Shown: positions 1 through 7,077 of the stretch, piece after piece
How the letters are laid out: each line of letters opens with the position of its first letter
How positions within the stretch are numbered: position 1 is the stretch's first letter
NCBI GenBank assembly: GCA_900128395.1
Contig: LT649501.1
Span: 1-22,738, forward strand
Length of the DNA stretch: 22,738 nt
Source: Stramenopiles sp. TOSAG23-2
Lineage: Eukaryota; Sar
Direction: 5' to 3'
Notes under the pieces: model-generated
Told to the model about the DNA's origin: nothing
Seen by the model: only the letters and a program-made list of their open reading frames with translations
Databases searched by the model: none
Position numbers and translations under genes: made by a program

Positions 1-53
1 TTTTTTTGATATTTTTTGATTTTTTTTTTGGGGGGGGTTGGGGGGGGGGGGGG
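1..53. repeat. T-run followed by poly(G) tract
   Basis: The window opens with T-runs broken only by short GAT steps, then two G-runs at 30-37 and 40-53 separated by TT. The G-rich strand could form a quadruplex. It lies about 95 nt beyond the stop codon of the minus-strand LRR gene, so it may be in that gene's 3' flank, where it would read as a C-run then an A-run in the transcript. Homopolymers this long are also common sites of assembly error, so exact lengths should be distrusted. Confidence 0.7.
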
Positions 54-147
54 ATATTAATACTAAAAAAATACGATGTACTTCTTCGTAAAAATAATAA
101 AATATAAAAAATACTTCCCGTTTCTAGAAGTTACTTTCGGTTTTTTT

Positions 148-2274
148 TTAAAACTCACATTTTCCTCCATCATAATCACACTCTTTAGAATTACAACTTG
201 GATCACAATAATTATCCTTATTACCTTCCTCCGACCAACAATATTTACTACATATTTCTTCACAATATTTACCATAATTTTCTGCATCATTTTCACACAA
301 CAATTCGTTCCCTGAAAAATATGCCTCAATTCCTGTATCTTTGATCCAATTTGTAACTTCGTTTGGAACCTCGGTTATATTATTATCTCGAGCATTTAAA
401 TATTTCAAATATTTAAAGTCTGTTAAATACGATGGTAATGTTTTTAATCCACATCTTGCTAAACCAAGAAGAGCAAGATTTGAAGATAAAGTCTCAATGT
501 TTGTTCCACCAGTTTGCGGGATTCTATTACCGTCTAGCAATAAACCTATTATACTTGGTAACTGATCTTTCCCCAAAATACTCGGTAACAAAATACTGTT
601 ATTTCTGATATCAAAGTAAAAAACGTTGGGCAAATAGATATCTTTAGGATTCAATGGCATGCGGAGTCCGATATTAGAACTTGCTTTAATTTCTGTAACA
701 GTTTCGTGTTTCCAAAAACTATCATGAACGTGTGTAATATTGTTGAAACGTATATAAATTCTATTCAAAGATAGAAATCTCGACACATCAACATCAAAAC
801 GTTTCAAACGATTAAATTCAAAATCAATAAATGTCAACTCTTTTAACTTTTCCATATTATCAGGTACTTTCATTAATGGCCCGTTCCGTATAGCTAACTT
901 TCGTAAATTTGTCATTTCAACAATTCCATCTGGCAACATGGTCAAGTTATGGCTTTTAATATCAATCATTGCACAATCACAAGTTGGTATAAACATATTT
1001 TTACAAAATGGAGTTTTAATTTTACATCCATTGTGCCATATCATTTCCGTATGATGTTTCAATAGATCATTACATAATCCATCAACTCGTAATAACGATG
1101 TACCTTGAACGATCACAGTTGTAATTAACATAATACAATATGTAAAACTACTTCCACATACTGCCATCTTTGCCCAACGTGGAAAATATTTATTTTGTTC
1201 CATTTCAATATTTTTGTTTCTATCCATTCCATATATACTTTGGCGCCGTCTATTAATACGTCCGGAGTCTTTGTTTTCTTCTTTTATAATCATTTCATCA
1301 ATATTTGCACGAAATGTTTGAAACAACATAAATCTTAATTTTCCAAATAAGGAAAATCCAGTAATACATACAACTTGTAAAGTAACACTTGGAATTAATC
1401 TTATTCCATACAAAAATATCATTGCCCATGGAACTATTAAAAAGAATAAATCTACAAACATGTCACTAAGAATTTGTATATCACGATCTATCACACGAAT
1501 TGAAGTTCTACGCGAACACCATAATCTAAAACCAAATGAATAACCACGTAAGCCACTTTCAATTACTAAAATAAAACAAATAATAGAAGTAAGTTCATAT
1601 GGTAAATTGCATAAGAAAACACTTCTCAAATTGTAATATTGCCACCAATTCTCAAAGACTTCATATAAAGACAGTTTCCATAGATAATACCGTCCATTTA
1701 AACCAATATTTTTTCGATACATTGATCGAAAATTACTGACAATATTGTGTCGTCCTGCAATATCTCGAGTTCCATAATTTCGTTTTATCCATTTGATCAT
1801 ATATCGTTTCCAACGTATTATAAAAAATAAAATGAGTAATATGTAAAATATTGTAATTACTAGAAATGTCCAAACCCATGGACGTGATAAAAGTGCAAAT
1901 GGTCCGTGCATGTTATATGAATTTAATATAAGGACAACGCCAAAAAATACCGTCACACAAACAAGTAAAAAGAAAATAAAACAACCACGGAAACGCCATG
2001 TATTACAACATGTTAAATTTTCAGCTACATGATTTCGAATAGTATTTATATTACGAGTTTTTTTCCGTTTTACTTTATCTATCTCGTATGTAGTTTCACT
2101 TTTATCTATATGTTTGTCTTTATCTTTTACAACAAGGTCAATTGGTTGGAATGCACTACCATTATGATCATTAGTGTTATTGATAACGATTTTTGTTGTT
2201 TCATTTTTGTTAATAATATCTTTTTCAATGTTTACAACTTCTACCTCTGTTATGGAAATGGAATCATTCTTCAT
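148..2274 (-). CDS. Multi-pass membrane protein with leucine-rich repeats and C-terminal LNR (Notch-type) module
   Basis: The product is 708 aa with no intron. A polar cytosolic-like N-terminus of about 95 residues is followed by hydrophobic segments near 98-120, 133-154, 220-244, 273-318 and 375-400. After the last one comes a Cys-rich linker (about 405-445), then leucine-rich repeats to about 655 of the form LxxLxIxxxxLxxxP. A Cys-rich end (660-708) closes with CDPSC...CDYDGGKC, the LNR signature that binds calcium in Notch receptors. The LRR and LNR parts are probably on the non-cytosolic face. The layout of N-terminal membrane block, LRRs and terminal LNR resembles uncharacterised oomycete proteins as I recall them; no function is established. 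The start ATG at 2274 is the first in frame. A role in recognition or adhesion is inference only. Confidence 0.85.
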   Translation of the reverse strand: MKNDSISITEVEVVNIEKDIINKNETTKIVINNTNDHNGSAFQPIDLVVKDKDKHIDKSETTYEIDKVKRKKTRNINTIRNHVAENLTCCNTWRFRGCFIFFLLVCVTVFFGVVLILNSYNMHGPFALLSRPWVWTFLVITIFYILLILFFIIRWKRYMIKWIKRNYGTRDIAGRHNIVSNFRSMYRKNIGLNGRYYLWKLSLYEVFENWWQYYNLRSVFLCNLPYELTSIICFILVIESGLRGYSFGFRLWCSRRTSIRVIDRDIQILSDMFVDLFFLIVPWAMIFLYGIRLIPSVTLQVVCITGFSLFGKLRFMLFQTFRANIDEMIIKEENKDSGRINRRRQSIYGMDRNKNIEMEQNKYFPRWAKMAVCGSSFTYCIMLITTVIVQGTSLLRVDGLCNDLLKHHTEMIWHNGCKIKTPFCKNMFIPTCDCAMIDIKSHNLTMLPDGIVEMTNLRKLAIRNGPLMKVPDNMEKLKELTFIDFEFNRLKRFDVDVSRFLSLNRIYIRFNNITHVHDSFWKHETVTEIKASSNIGLRMPLNPKDIYLPNVFYFDIRNNSILLPSILGKDQLPSIIGLLLDGNRIPQTGGTNIETLSSNLALLGLARCGLKTLPSYLTDFKYLKYLNARDNNITEVPNEVTNWIKDTGIEAYFSGNELLCENDAENYGKYCEEICSKYCWSEEGNKDNYCDPSCNSKECDYDGGKCEF

Positions 2275-3040
2275 TGTTTTATATTGCTCTATTATATACG
2301 CCAGTATGACTACTACTATACTTTTTTTTATTGGGATTGCTTTTATTTGTTCATGAAATATAATGTATATTAATACTAGATCTTTTTCTTTTAATGTTTT
2401 CTTTTTTGTTGTTGTTGTTTGTGTGTTTTTATACTGTATAGTAATGTTAGTATTATTAAATGATGTAGTGCAACTAGTAGTAGATTAAATAATATAAAGT
2501 TGTTATTAGAATCCTCTTACTCTCTGCACCTCTCCTTTGTAATAGTTGTGCACTTCTTCTTGTTAGTTACTACTAGACGACTACTAGTTACATACATTTA
2601 TACTATTCGCTGTCTGGGCTGCGGCTGGTAATTGAAGTTATATGTAGTTATTATTTAATACGTTTAATGCCTGGTTTTAGCTAATATATTTACAATGGAC
2701 ACAGCATTGCTTACGATCCCATTTTGCCTATGCCACAGTATAGCTAGAGCTAGAGCTAGCTATAGTGTGTTACTGTAATAGTGTGCCAAAGCACGAAACG
2801 TGATTTTTTTTATAATAAAAAAATGGATTTTTTAGATTACCAGATTTCCTGGATTTCCATGATGACCAACGCACCAACGTGTGCCAGGTGTGCCAACGAC
2901 CAACAACAAGAGCACAAGAGGAATAATAATTATAAAAGATACTTTTATAATGGAAAATATATATATATATCGATAAATGTACAAAATAATACATTCTATA
3001 TACATCATACATTACGTACAAACGATAACCACAAATAACA
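2275..3040. other. Divergent intergenic region between LRR gene and transporter
   Basis: No gene is supported in these 766 bases. The region must hold the promoters of both flanking genes, which point away from each other. Visible structure is limited to a run of the hexamer GCTAGA at about 2742-2763 that is nearly palindromic, several GTGTGCCA-like words at about 2780-2900, and A/T runs near the transporter start. Small open frames here have no family features. Confidence 0.6.
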
Positions 3041-4088
3041 ATGACATCTCGAACATCTGCAGCGTTGACTATTTTTGCCTGTACAATTAGTGGTGGTTTA
3101 TTAGCATTACCACGTGTATTTTATGAAAATACTTTTTTCCCTTCATTTATATTAATTGCAATAGCCGCATTAACTACAGGTGGTTCTTTATATGCATTAA
3201 TATTATTATCCTATTTAAATAAAGATATTAAAAGTTATGGCACGTTAGTCTATTGGTTGGGTGGCACATGCCTTGAAAAAGCGATAGAATTTATTATTGG
3301 TATATTTTTAATTGGTGTACTTGGTGGTAGTTTTATAATCATACATGATTATATTATATTGCAAACAGCACCGGAAATATTAATTGGAAATTTAATAACA
3401 GTTGGAATAGCAATTATTGTATCTTTATTATCTTTACCAACAAATATTGGTAGATTAGCAATGGCTAGTACTGGTAGCGTATTATCATTTTGTTTTCTCG
3501 TTTTTACGTTGGTATACTATGGTATAGATGAATGGTCTAAATGGCCTCATCCACATTCCCCATCATCATATCCTACGAATGTAACGAATCATTCATCAAT
3601 TACAAACCATTCATCGCATCATAAATCTTCAATACCATGGTTTCCTGTAAAAAAACCTGGGACAGATGATAGTAGTGGAAGTTTAATCATATCAACTGGA
3701 CTGGCATTGCCACCAATTTTATATGCATTTGGATGTCAAATACAAATTTTTGACATATACAATAGTGTAAACAAACGTAAAGGTAAAGATAAATTGCAAG
3801 ATTTCTTATGTTGTATTTTGTCTGCAATTATTGGTATGACATTTACATTTACATTAGTTGGTTTTTTCGGCGTATTAGCATTTCCAGATGAAAATATTAA
3901 AGGTGATGTACTTCAAATGTTAGTACATAAAGGTTTATTAGGCTCTATTGCACGTGGTGTATTAGTTTTTGCTATTGGTTTATCTGCTCCGTTAATAGTA
4001 CACCCAACAAAATTGATGTTAACAGATGTTTATTATTTCATATGCCCTTGTGGTAATAATAATGATTTAGAAAATGAAGAGGGTGATG

Positions 4089-4122
<34 letters not shown>

Positions 4123-4615
4123 AACATTAAATGTGATTATGACATTTATTATTGTTACATTGTCAACATCGCTTGCATTATCAGGTGTTAATTTTTTATT
4201 TGTTGTATCACTAATGGGCGCATTTATTGCATCGCCATTATTTTTCATATTACCAGGTATAGCATGTATAAAAATGATGACTACAAATCATATGGTAGAT
4301 GATCTTTTTGATGATTTAACTACTGCATCATTAATGGATCAAGATTATTTTACTACTACTACTAATAATAATAATAGTTTATTATCAAGTTTTGATACTT
4401 ACAATCCAAATTCTGGAGTCATTGAAGATCAACATGGGAATGTTTATAGCACAACAAGTAGTAGTAGTAGTAGTAGTGCACGGACTAATAGTAAGCATAT
4501 GATTAAATTGTCATCATGTTGCCAATGTATTTCTTTATTAATTAGCTTTTGGTTGATTATTATCGGTTGTGGTACATTTATTTTGAGTGTATATATTAGA
4601 TTGGGTCCTGCCTGA
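3041..4615 (+). CDS. AAAP/SLC38-like amino acid transporter
   Basis: The product is 524 aa and probably moves amino acids across a membrane with a coupled ion, as in the AAAP (Aa_trans, SLC38-like) family. The first membrane helix carries TISGGLLALP, matching the unwound GSGxLxLP-type motif of this fold. Further hydrophobic segments lie near 33-57, 86-107, 115-133, 143-163, 213-232, 257-278, 300-318, 365-405 and 495-519. A CQIQIFDIYNSV stretch near 236 fits the family's mid-protein signature. A Ser/His/Pro-rich loop (164-210) and a poly-Asn run (about 10 Asn from an AAT repeat) interrupt loops, and a poly-Ser run sits before the last helix. The substrate cannot be told from sequence. The last codons and the stop fall inside a 20-bp tandem repeat, so the C-terminal GPA is repeat-derived. 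Confidence 0.85.
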
Positions 4616-4870
4616 GAGGTTATCGTCCTGCCTGAGAGGTTATCGTCCTGCCTAAGGTTTGTGAAACGAAGTGTATTTTCATATTTTTTACCTGGCTGAG
4701 AGCTTTCTATCTGATATTTTATGATGTGTAAACCAAAATATTACAAACGTACGAACGACTTTGTACAAAAATATGTATAAAACGCGAGATATGTGCGTGT
4801 GTGTATTTGCTGGGTCCTGCCTGAGGTTTGTGAAACGAAGTATATTTTCAAAATATTACCTGGCTGAGAT
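4606..4870 (+). repeat. 20-bp tandem repeat plus a ~57-bp direct repeat at the transporter 3' end
   Basis: Two exact 20-bp units (4606-4625 and 4626-4645, beginning TCCTGCCTGAGAGG) are followed at 4646 by a third partial copy. That copy opens a longer element running through GGTTTGTGAAACGAAGT to ACCTGGCTGAGA (about 4646-4700). The longer element recurs with few changes at about 4815-4870, 169 bp downstream. The first tandem unit contains the transporter stop codon (4613-4615). Nothing marks these as a known mobile element. Confidence 0.85.
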
Positions 4871-5406
4871 GTGTGGATAAAATTTTATTTTTATAATATT
4901 ATAAATAAATATGTATATAAAAAATTCTCTTATTTATAATTTAAAGATTTTATTTACTCATATTATATATAAAATGCTTTTACTCCCGTTCATTAACATC
5001 TCAAATCAAAAATGATTTTTAAATACTTATTTATTATACTGGTATCATACGTATAAACATATGTGTGTGTCATAGGAAATTATTTATCTATGTAATGTAA
5101 TTACCAGAATATATATATCATCTCCCAGATATTTCGGGTATAATATCATATATATACGATTATACCGAGTATTCGTTAATTTTATCAGTGTACAAAAACA
5201 ACGCTACGAACTTCGTACGAATTTTCGTACGAAGCTTCGTATTTTTTTTTATTTAATAATATAAAAATATATACGCTCGTACGACGTATGATACGTATCA
5301 TATCATAATAATTATCCACACACAAACAATTTTTACATTTTGACACACACATTTTTAATATAAAACCAAAAGACTACCGGTTAATTTTCTCTCTCTCTCT
5401 CTCTCT
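4616..5406. other. Convergent 3' intergenic region (transporter / TPI)
   Basis: Besides the repeats at its left end, this 791-bp region holds very AT-rich sequence, a strong hairpin at 5205-5241, a 14-bp palindrome ATGATACGTATCAT at 5288-5301, and a (CT)n microsatellite at about 5389-5406 ending directly at the TPI stop codon. No gene is supported. It should contain the polyadenylation sites of both flanking genes. Confidence 0.6.
5205..5241. other. Long hairpin with T-run
   Basis: The left arm (5205-5221) and right arm (5224-5241) are complementary over about 17 bp with one extra C on the right and a TT loop. A T-run (5242-5250) follows on the plus strand. The shape is that of an intrinsic terminator, but in a eukaryote lying between convergent genes its meaning is unknown. 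It could be a foldback remnant or a 3' RNA structure. Confidence 0.7.
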
Positions 5407-6291
5407 TTACATTGTTGCTTGTTTTTTACCATCGACACCAATAGCTTGAATACCAGCTTCTCTTGCTTTTCTTTTTTTTGTACGTGTTGAAATATCAAAT
5501 TTACTTGGAACAGCATTAATAATATTTAAAAAATCTGGTTTCAAACTTGCACCACCAACTAAAAATCCATCAATATCAGGTTGGTTAATTAAACTTTCAG
5601 CATTATGACCTTTCACGGAACCACCATAAATTATACGTAAATTTGTAGCAATTTCACTTGATAAATTTTCAGTTAAAAATAAACGTAATGCTTCATGTAC
5701 TTCTTGTGCTTGTTGTGGCGTTGCACTAACACCAGTACCAATAGCCCATACAGGTTCATATCCTATAACAATATCACTTTTCCATGCATTCAATGGTATA
5801 GTATCAATAACAGCACGTAATTGATCCATGCATACTTTCAATGTACGGCCATCTTCCCTATCTTTTAACGTTTCACCGATACATAAAATAACTTTCATAC
5901 CAGCTGATAATGCATGTTGTACTTTATCAGCAACCGAAGAAACAGATTCATCATGCCCAAGTCTTCTCGTTTGTTTTCTTCTACGTCTTTCTGAATGTCC
6001 AACTAATGTATATGTAACGCCTGATGCAACGAATAATTCTGCTGTTAATTCACCAGTATATGCACCAAAACCTTTATCGGTTGAAATATTTTGTGCACCA
6101 ACAGCAACATCATTAGTCAATGAATTTTTCACGGTAAGGGTATGCAATGCAGTTGGGAAAACAACTACTTCACAACTTGGGGTGGATTGTTTTTTATTTA
6201 AATTGGATATCCACTCTTGTACTTTTTCTGGTGTACCATTTAATTTCCAATTTCCTCCTACGAAATATTTTTGGGGGGTGGGGGTAGCCAT
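5407..6291 (-). CDS. TPI1: Triosephosphate isomerase
   Basis: The enzyme interconverts dihydroxyacetone phosphate and glyceraldehyde 3-phosphate in glycolysis. Catalytic residues are visible: Lys16 in GNWKLNG, His99 in GHSERR and Glu179 in GYEPVWAIGTG, with loop 6 at about 180-188 and the phosphate loop YGGSV at 222-226. At 294 aa it exceeds the usual ~250 for two reasons. About six extra basic residues (RRKQTRR region, 104-110) follow GHSERR, and a basic tail of about 30 residues follows residue 264. It is a standalone enzyme, not the TPI-GAPDH fusion known from stramenopile mitochondria, and it has no N-terminal presequence, so a cytosolic site is likely. No intron. The first ATG (6291) matches the family start. 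Confidence 0.97.
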   Translation of the reverse strand: MATPTPQKYFVGGNWKLNGTPEKVQEWISNLNKKQSTPSCEVVVFPTALHTLTVKNSLTNDVAVGAQNISTDKGFGAYTGELTAELFVASGVTYTLVGHSERRRRKQTRRLGHDESVSSVADKVQHALSAGMKVILCIGETLKDREDGRTLKVCMDQLRAVIDTIPLNAWKSDIVIGYEPVWAIGTGVSATPQQAQEVHEALRLFLTENLSSEIATNLRIIYGGSVKGHNAESLINQPDIDGFLVGGASLKPDFLNIINAVPSKFDISTRTKKRKAREAGIQAIGVDGKKQATM

Positions 6292-6386
6292 GTTTTGTTT
6301 TGTTTTTTGGTTTGTTTTTTGGTTTTGGTTGGTTTTGGTTTTGGTTTTGGTTTTCGTTTGGTTTGTTTTGGTTTTGGTTGTTGTTT
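6292..6386 (-). promoter_or_regulatory. CA-only leader upstream of TPI
   Basis: Read on the TPI strand, the 95 bases before the ATG consist only of C and A except for a single G (plus-strand C at 6355), mostly CCAAAA and CAAAA units. Such a leader cannot pair with itself. Unstructured CAA-type leaders are known to favour ribosome scanning, so it is probably the 5' UTR of a highly expressed mRNA. No transcript data are available to confirm the start site. Confidence 0.55.
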
Positions 6387-6688
6387 CAATGTTGTGTTTT
6401 TGATGATCGTGTGTGTATATTTGTTAAATCAATGTACATATATGTGGTTCTTGTGTTGAATCTATCATCAGATGACGCGGTGATACATCATATATTATAT
6501 ATTATTGGCATGCTGGCATGGGTCAATCTGGCAATGGTATCTCAATAGTAATGGCTTTTTATTACCCCAATGCTATATCAAGCCCCAATGCTATTCCTAT
6601 GTTAATATATTTAATCTTATATATACCAACATTTTCCAATTTTCAGTAATAGTTGATAGCTCTAAATCTTGAAGCACATCTTGCATGT
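6387..6688. other. Spacer between TPI leader and split tRNA gene
   Basis: No gene is supported. The stretch should hold the TPI promoter (minus) and any upstream element of the tRNA (plus). A TATATATA run lies at 6618-6625, 64-71 nt before the tRNA 5' end, but the surroundings are AT-rich and this may be chance. The word CAATGCTATTCCT at 6586-6598 recurs at 20945-20957. Confidence 0.5.
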
Positions 6689-6696
6689 GCCCGAGT

Positions 6697-6762
6697 GTAC
6701 GTAAATTTTAGATTCCAAAAATCGATTAAGGATATCCACTAACAATTCACTCATTCACACAG
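6697..6762 (+). other. tRNA intron 1 (66 nt, spliceosomal-type signals)
   Basis: The intron begins GTACGTAAA, ends CACACAG and carries CACTAAC at 6737-6743, putting the likely branch adenosine (6742) 20 nt before the 3' splice site. The stretch after the branch is mostly C, A and T. It separates T8 from G9; removing it restores the TGGC that almost all tRNAs have there. A bulge-helix-bulge pairing of the kind cut by the tRNA endonuclease could not be drawn around these junctions. Confidence 0.75.
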
Positions 6763-6803
6763 GGCGAAATTGGTTATCGCGTCTGACTTCTAATCAGAAG
6801 GTT

Positions 6804-6883
6804 GTAAGTTGCCCAAAAAAGAAAATTTCCCAAAAAACTGAAAAATTAACACAAAACAAAACAAAAATAAAAAAAACCGACAG
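6804..6883 (+). other. tRNA intron 2 (80 nt, spliceosomal-type signals)
   Basis: The intron begins GTAAGTTG, ends CCGACAG and holds ATTAAC at 6845-6850 (possible branch A at 6849, 34 nt before the 3' site). The body is strongly A-rich with almost no T downstream of the branch, so a polypyrimidine tract is absent. It separates variable-loop position 48 from T-stem position 49. It contains GCCCAA (6811-6816), which is complementary to the 3' acceptor strand TTGGGC (6902-6907). Confidence 0.75.
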
Positions 6884-6907
6884 GCGGGTTCAAGTCCCGC
6901 CTTGGGC

Positions 6908-6918
6908 TTTCTTTTTTT
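6908..6918 (+). terminator. RNA polymerase III-type T-run terminator
   Basis: TTT, one C, then seven T follow directly at the tRNA 3' end (6912-6918 is the seven-T run). Runs of this length stop RNA polymerase III, which supports the tRNA locus being a live Pol III gene despite its introns. Confidence 0.65.
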
Positions 6919-7077
6919 GCCTTCTAAACGCACCAGTCATCATCTTTACTTCCTGATCTTTCATTTGTGCTAATTTTGAAGTTGAACGGATGTCTAGAAG
7001 TAAAGATTTTTTTTTTTGAAAAAAATGTTATCATAATTTTAGGTATTTTTTACAGCTCTCTCTCCCCCGTCTCACCA

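Larger units (their letters stand above)
6689..6908 (+). tRNA. trnR-UCU: tRNA-Arg(UCU), split by two GT-AG introns
   Basis: Three exons, 6689-6696, 6763-6803 and 6884-6908, join to 74 nt. Acceptor GCCCGAG (6689-6695) pairs with CTTGGGC (6901-6907), seven of seven with one G-U. T8 is 6696 and G9 is 6763. D-stem GCGA/TCGC (6764-6767/6777-6780) encloses AATTGGTTA. Anticodon stem TCTGA/TCAGA (6782-6786/6794-6798) encloses CTTCTAA with anticodon TCT at 6789-6791. The variable loop is AGGTT (6799-6803). T-stem GCGGG/CCCGC (6884-6888/6896-6900) encloses TTCAAGT, and the discriminator is T6908. Every stem is complete. The introns fall after nucleotides 8 and 48, not at the canonical 37/38. The B box GGTTCAAGTCC is whole in exon 3, whereas the A box is cut at its first base. 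A T-run follows. Exon assignment rests on cloverleaf fit plus splice signals; no RNA evidence is available. Confidence 0.85.

Noticed and set aside
4606-4875. TPP riboswitch, prompted by repeated CTGAGA next to CTGAT-like words
   Set aside because: The conserved partner segments of the thiamine element are missing, and the words recur only because they belong to the tandem and dispersed repeats.
5828-6403. 191-aa plus-strand open frame opposite TPI
   Set aside because: It mirrors the TPI coding strand and ends in Val/Phe/Trp runs from the T/G tract; it shows no family features.
6697-6762. Archaeal-type bulge-helix-bulge intron
   Set aside because: The intron bases after the 5' junction do not form the required four-pair helix with exon bases after the 3' junction in any nearby register; the same holds for intron 2.
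6680-6910. Permuted tRNA gene (3' half before 5' half)
   Set aside because: GCCCAA inside the second interruption first suggested a displaced acceptor strand. GCCCGAG at 6689 pairs better with the 3' strand, lies in normal order and directly adjoins T8 and a GT splice site, so a colinear split gene fits all parts.
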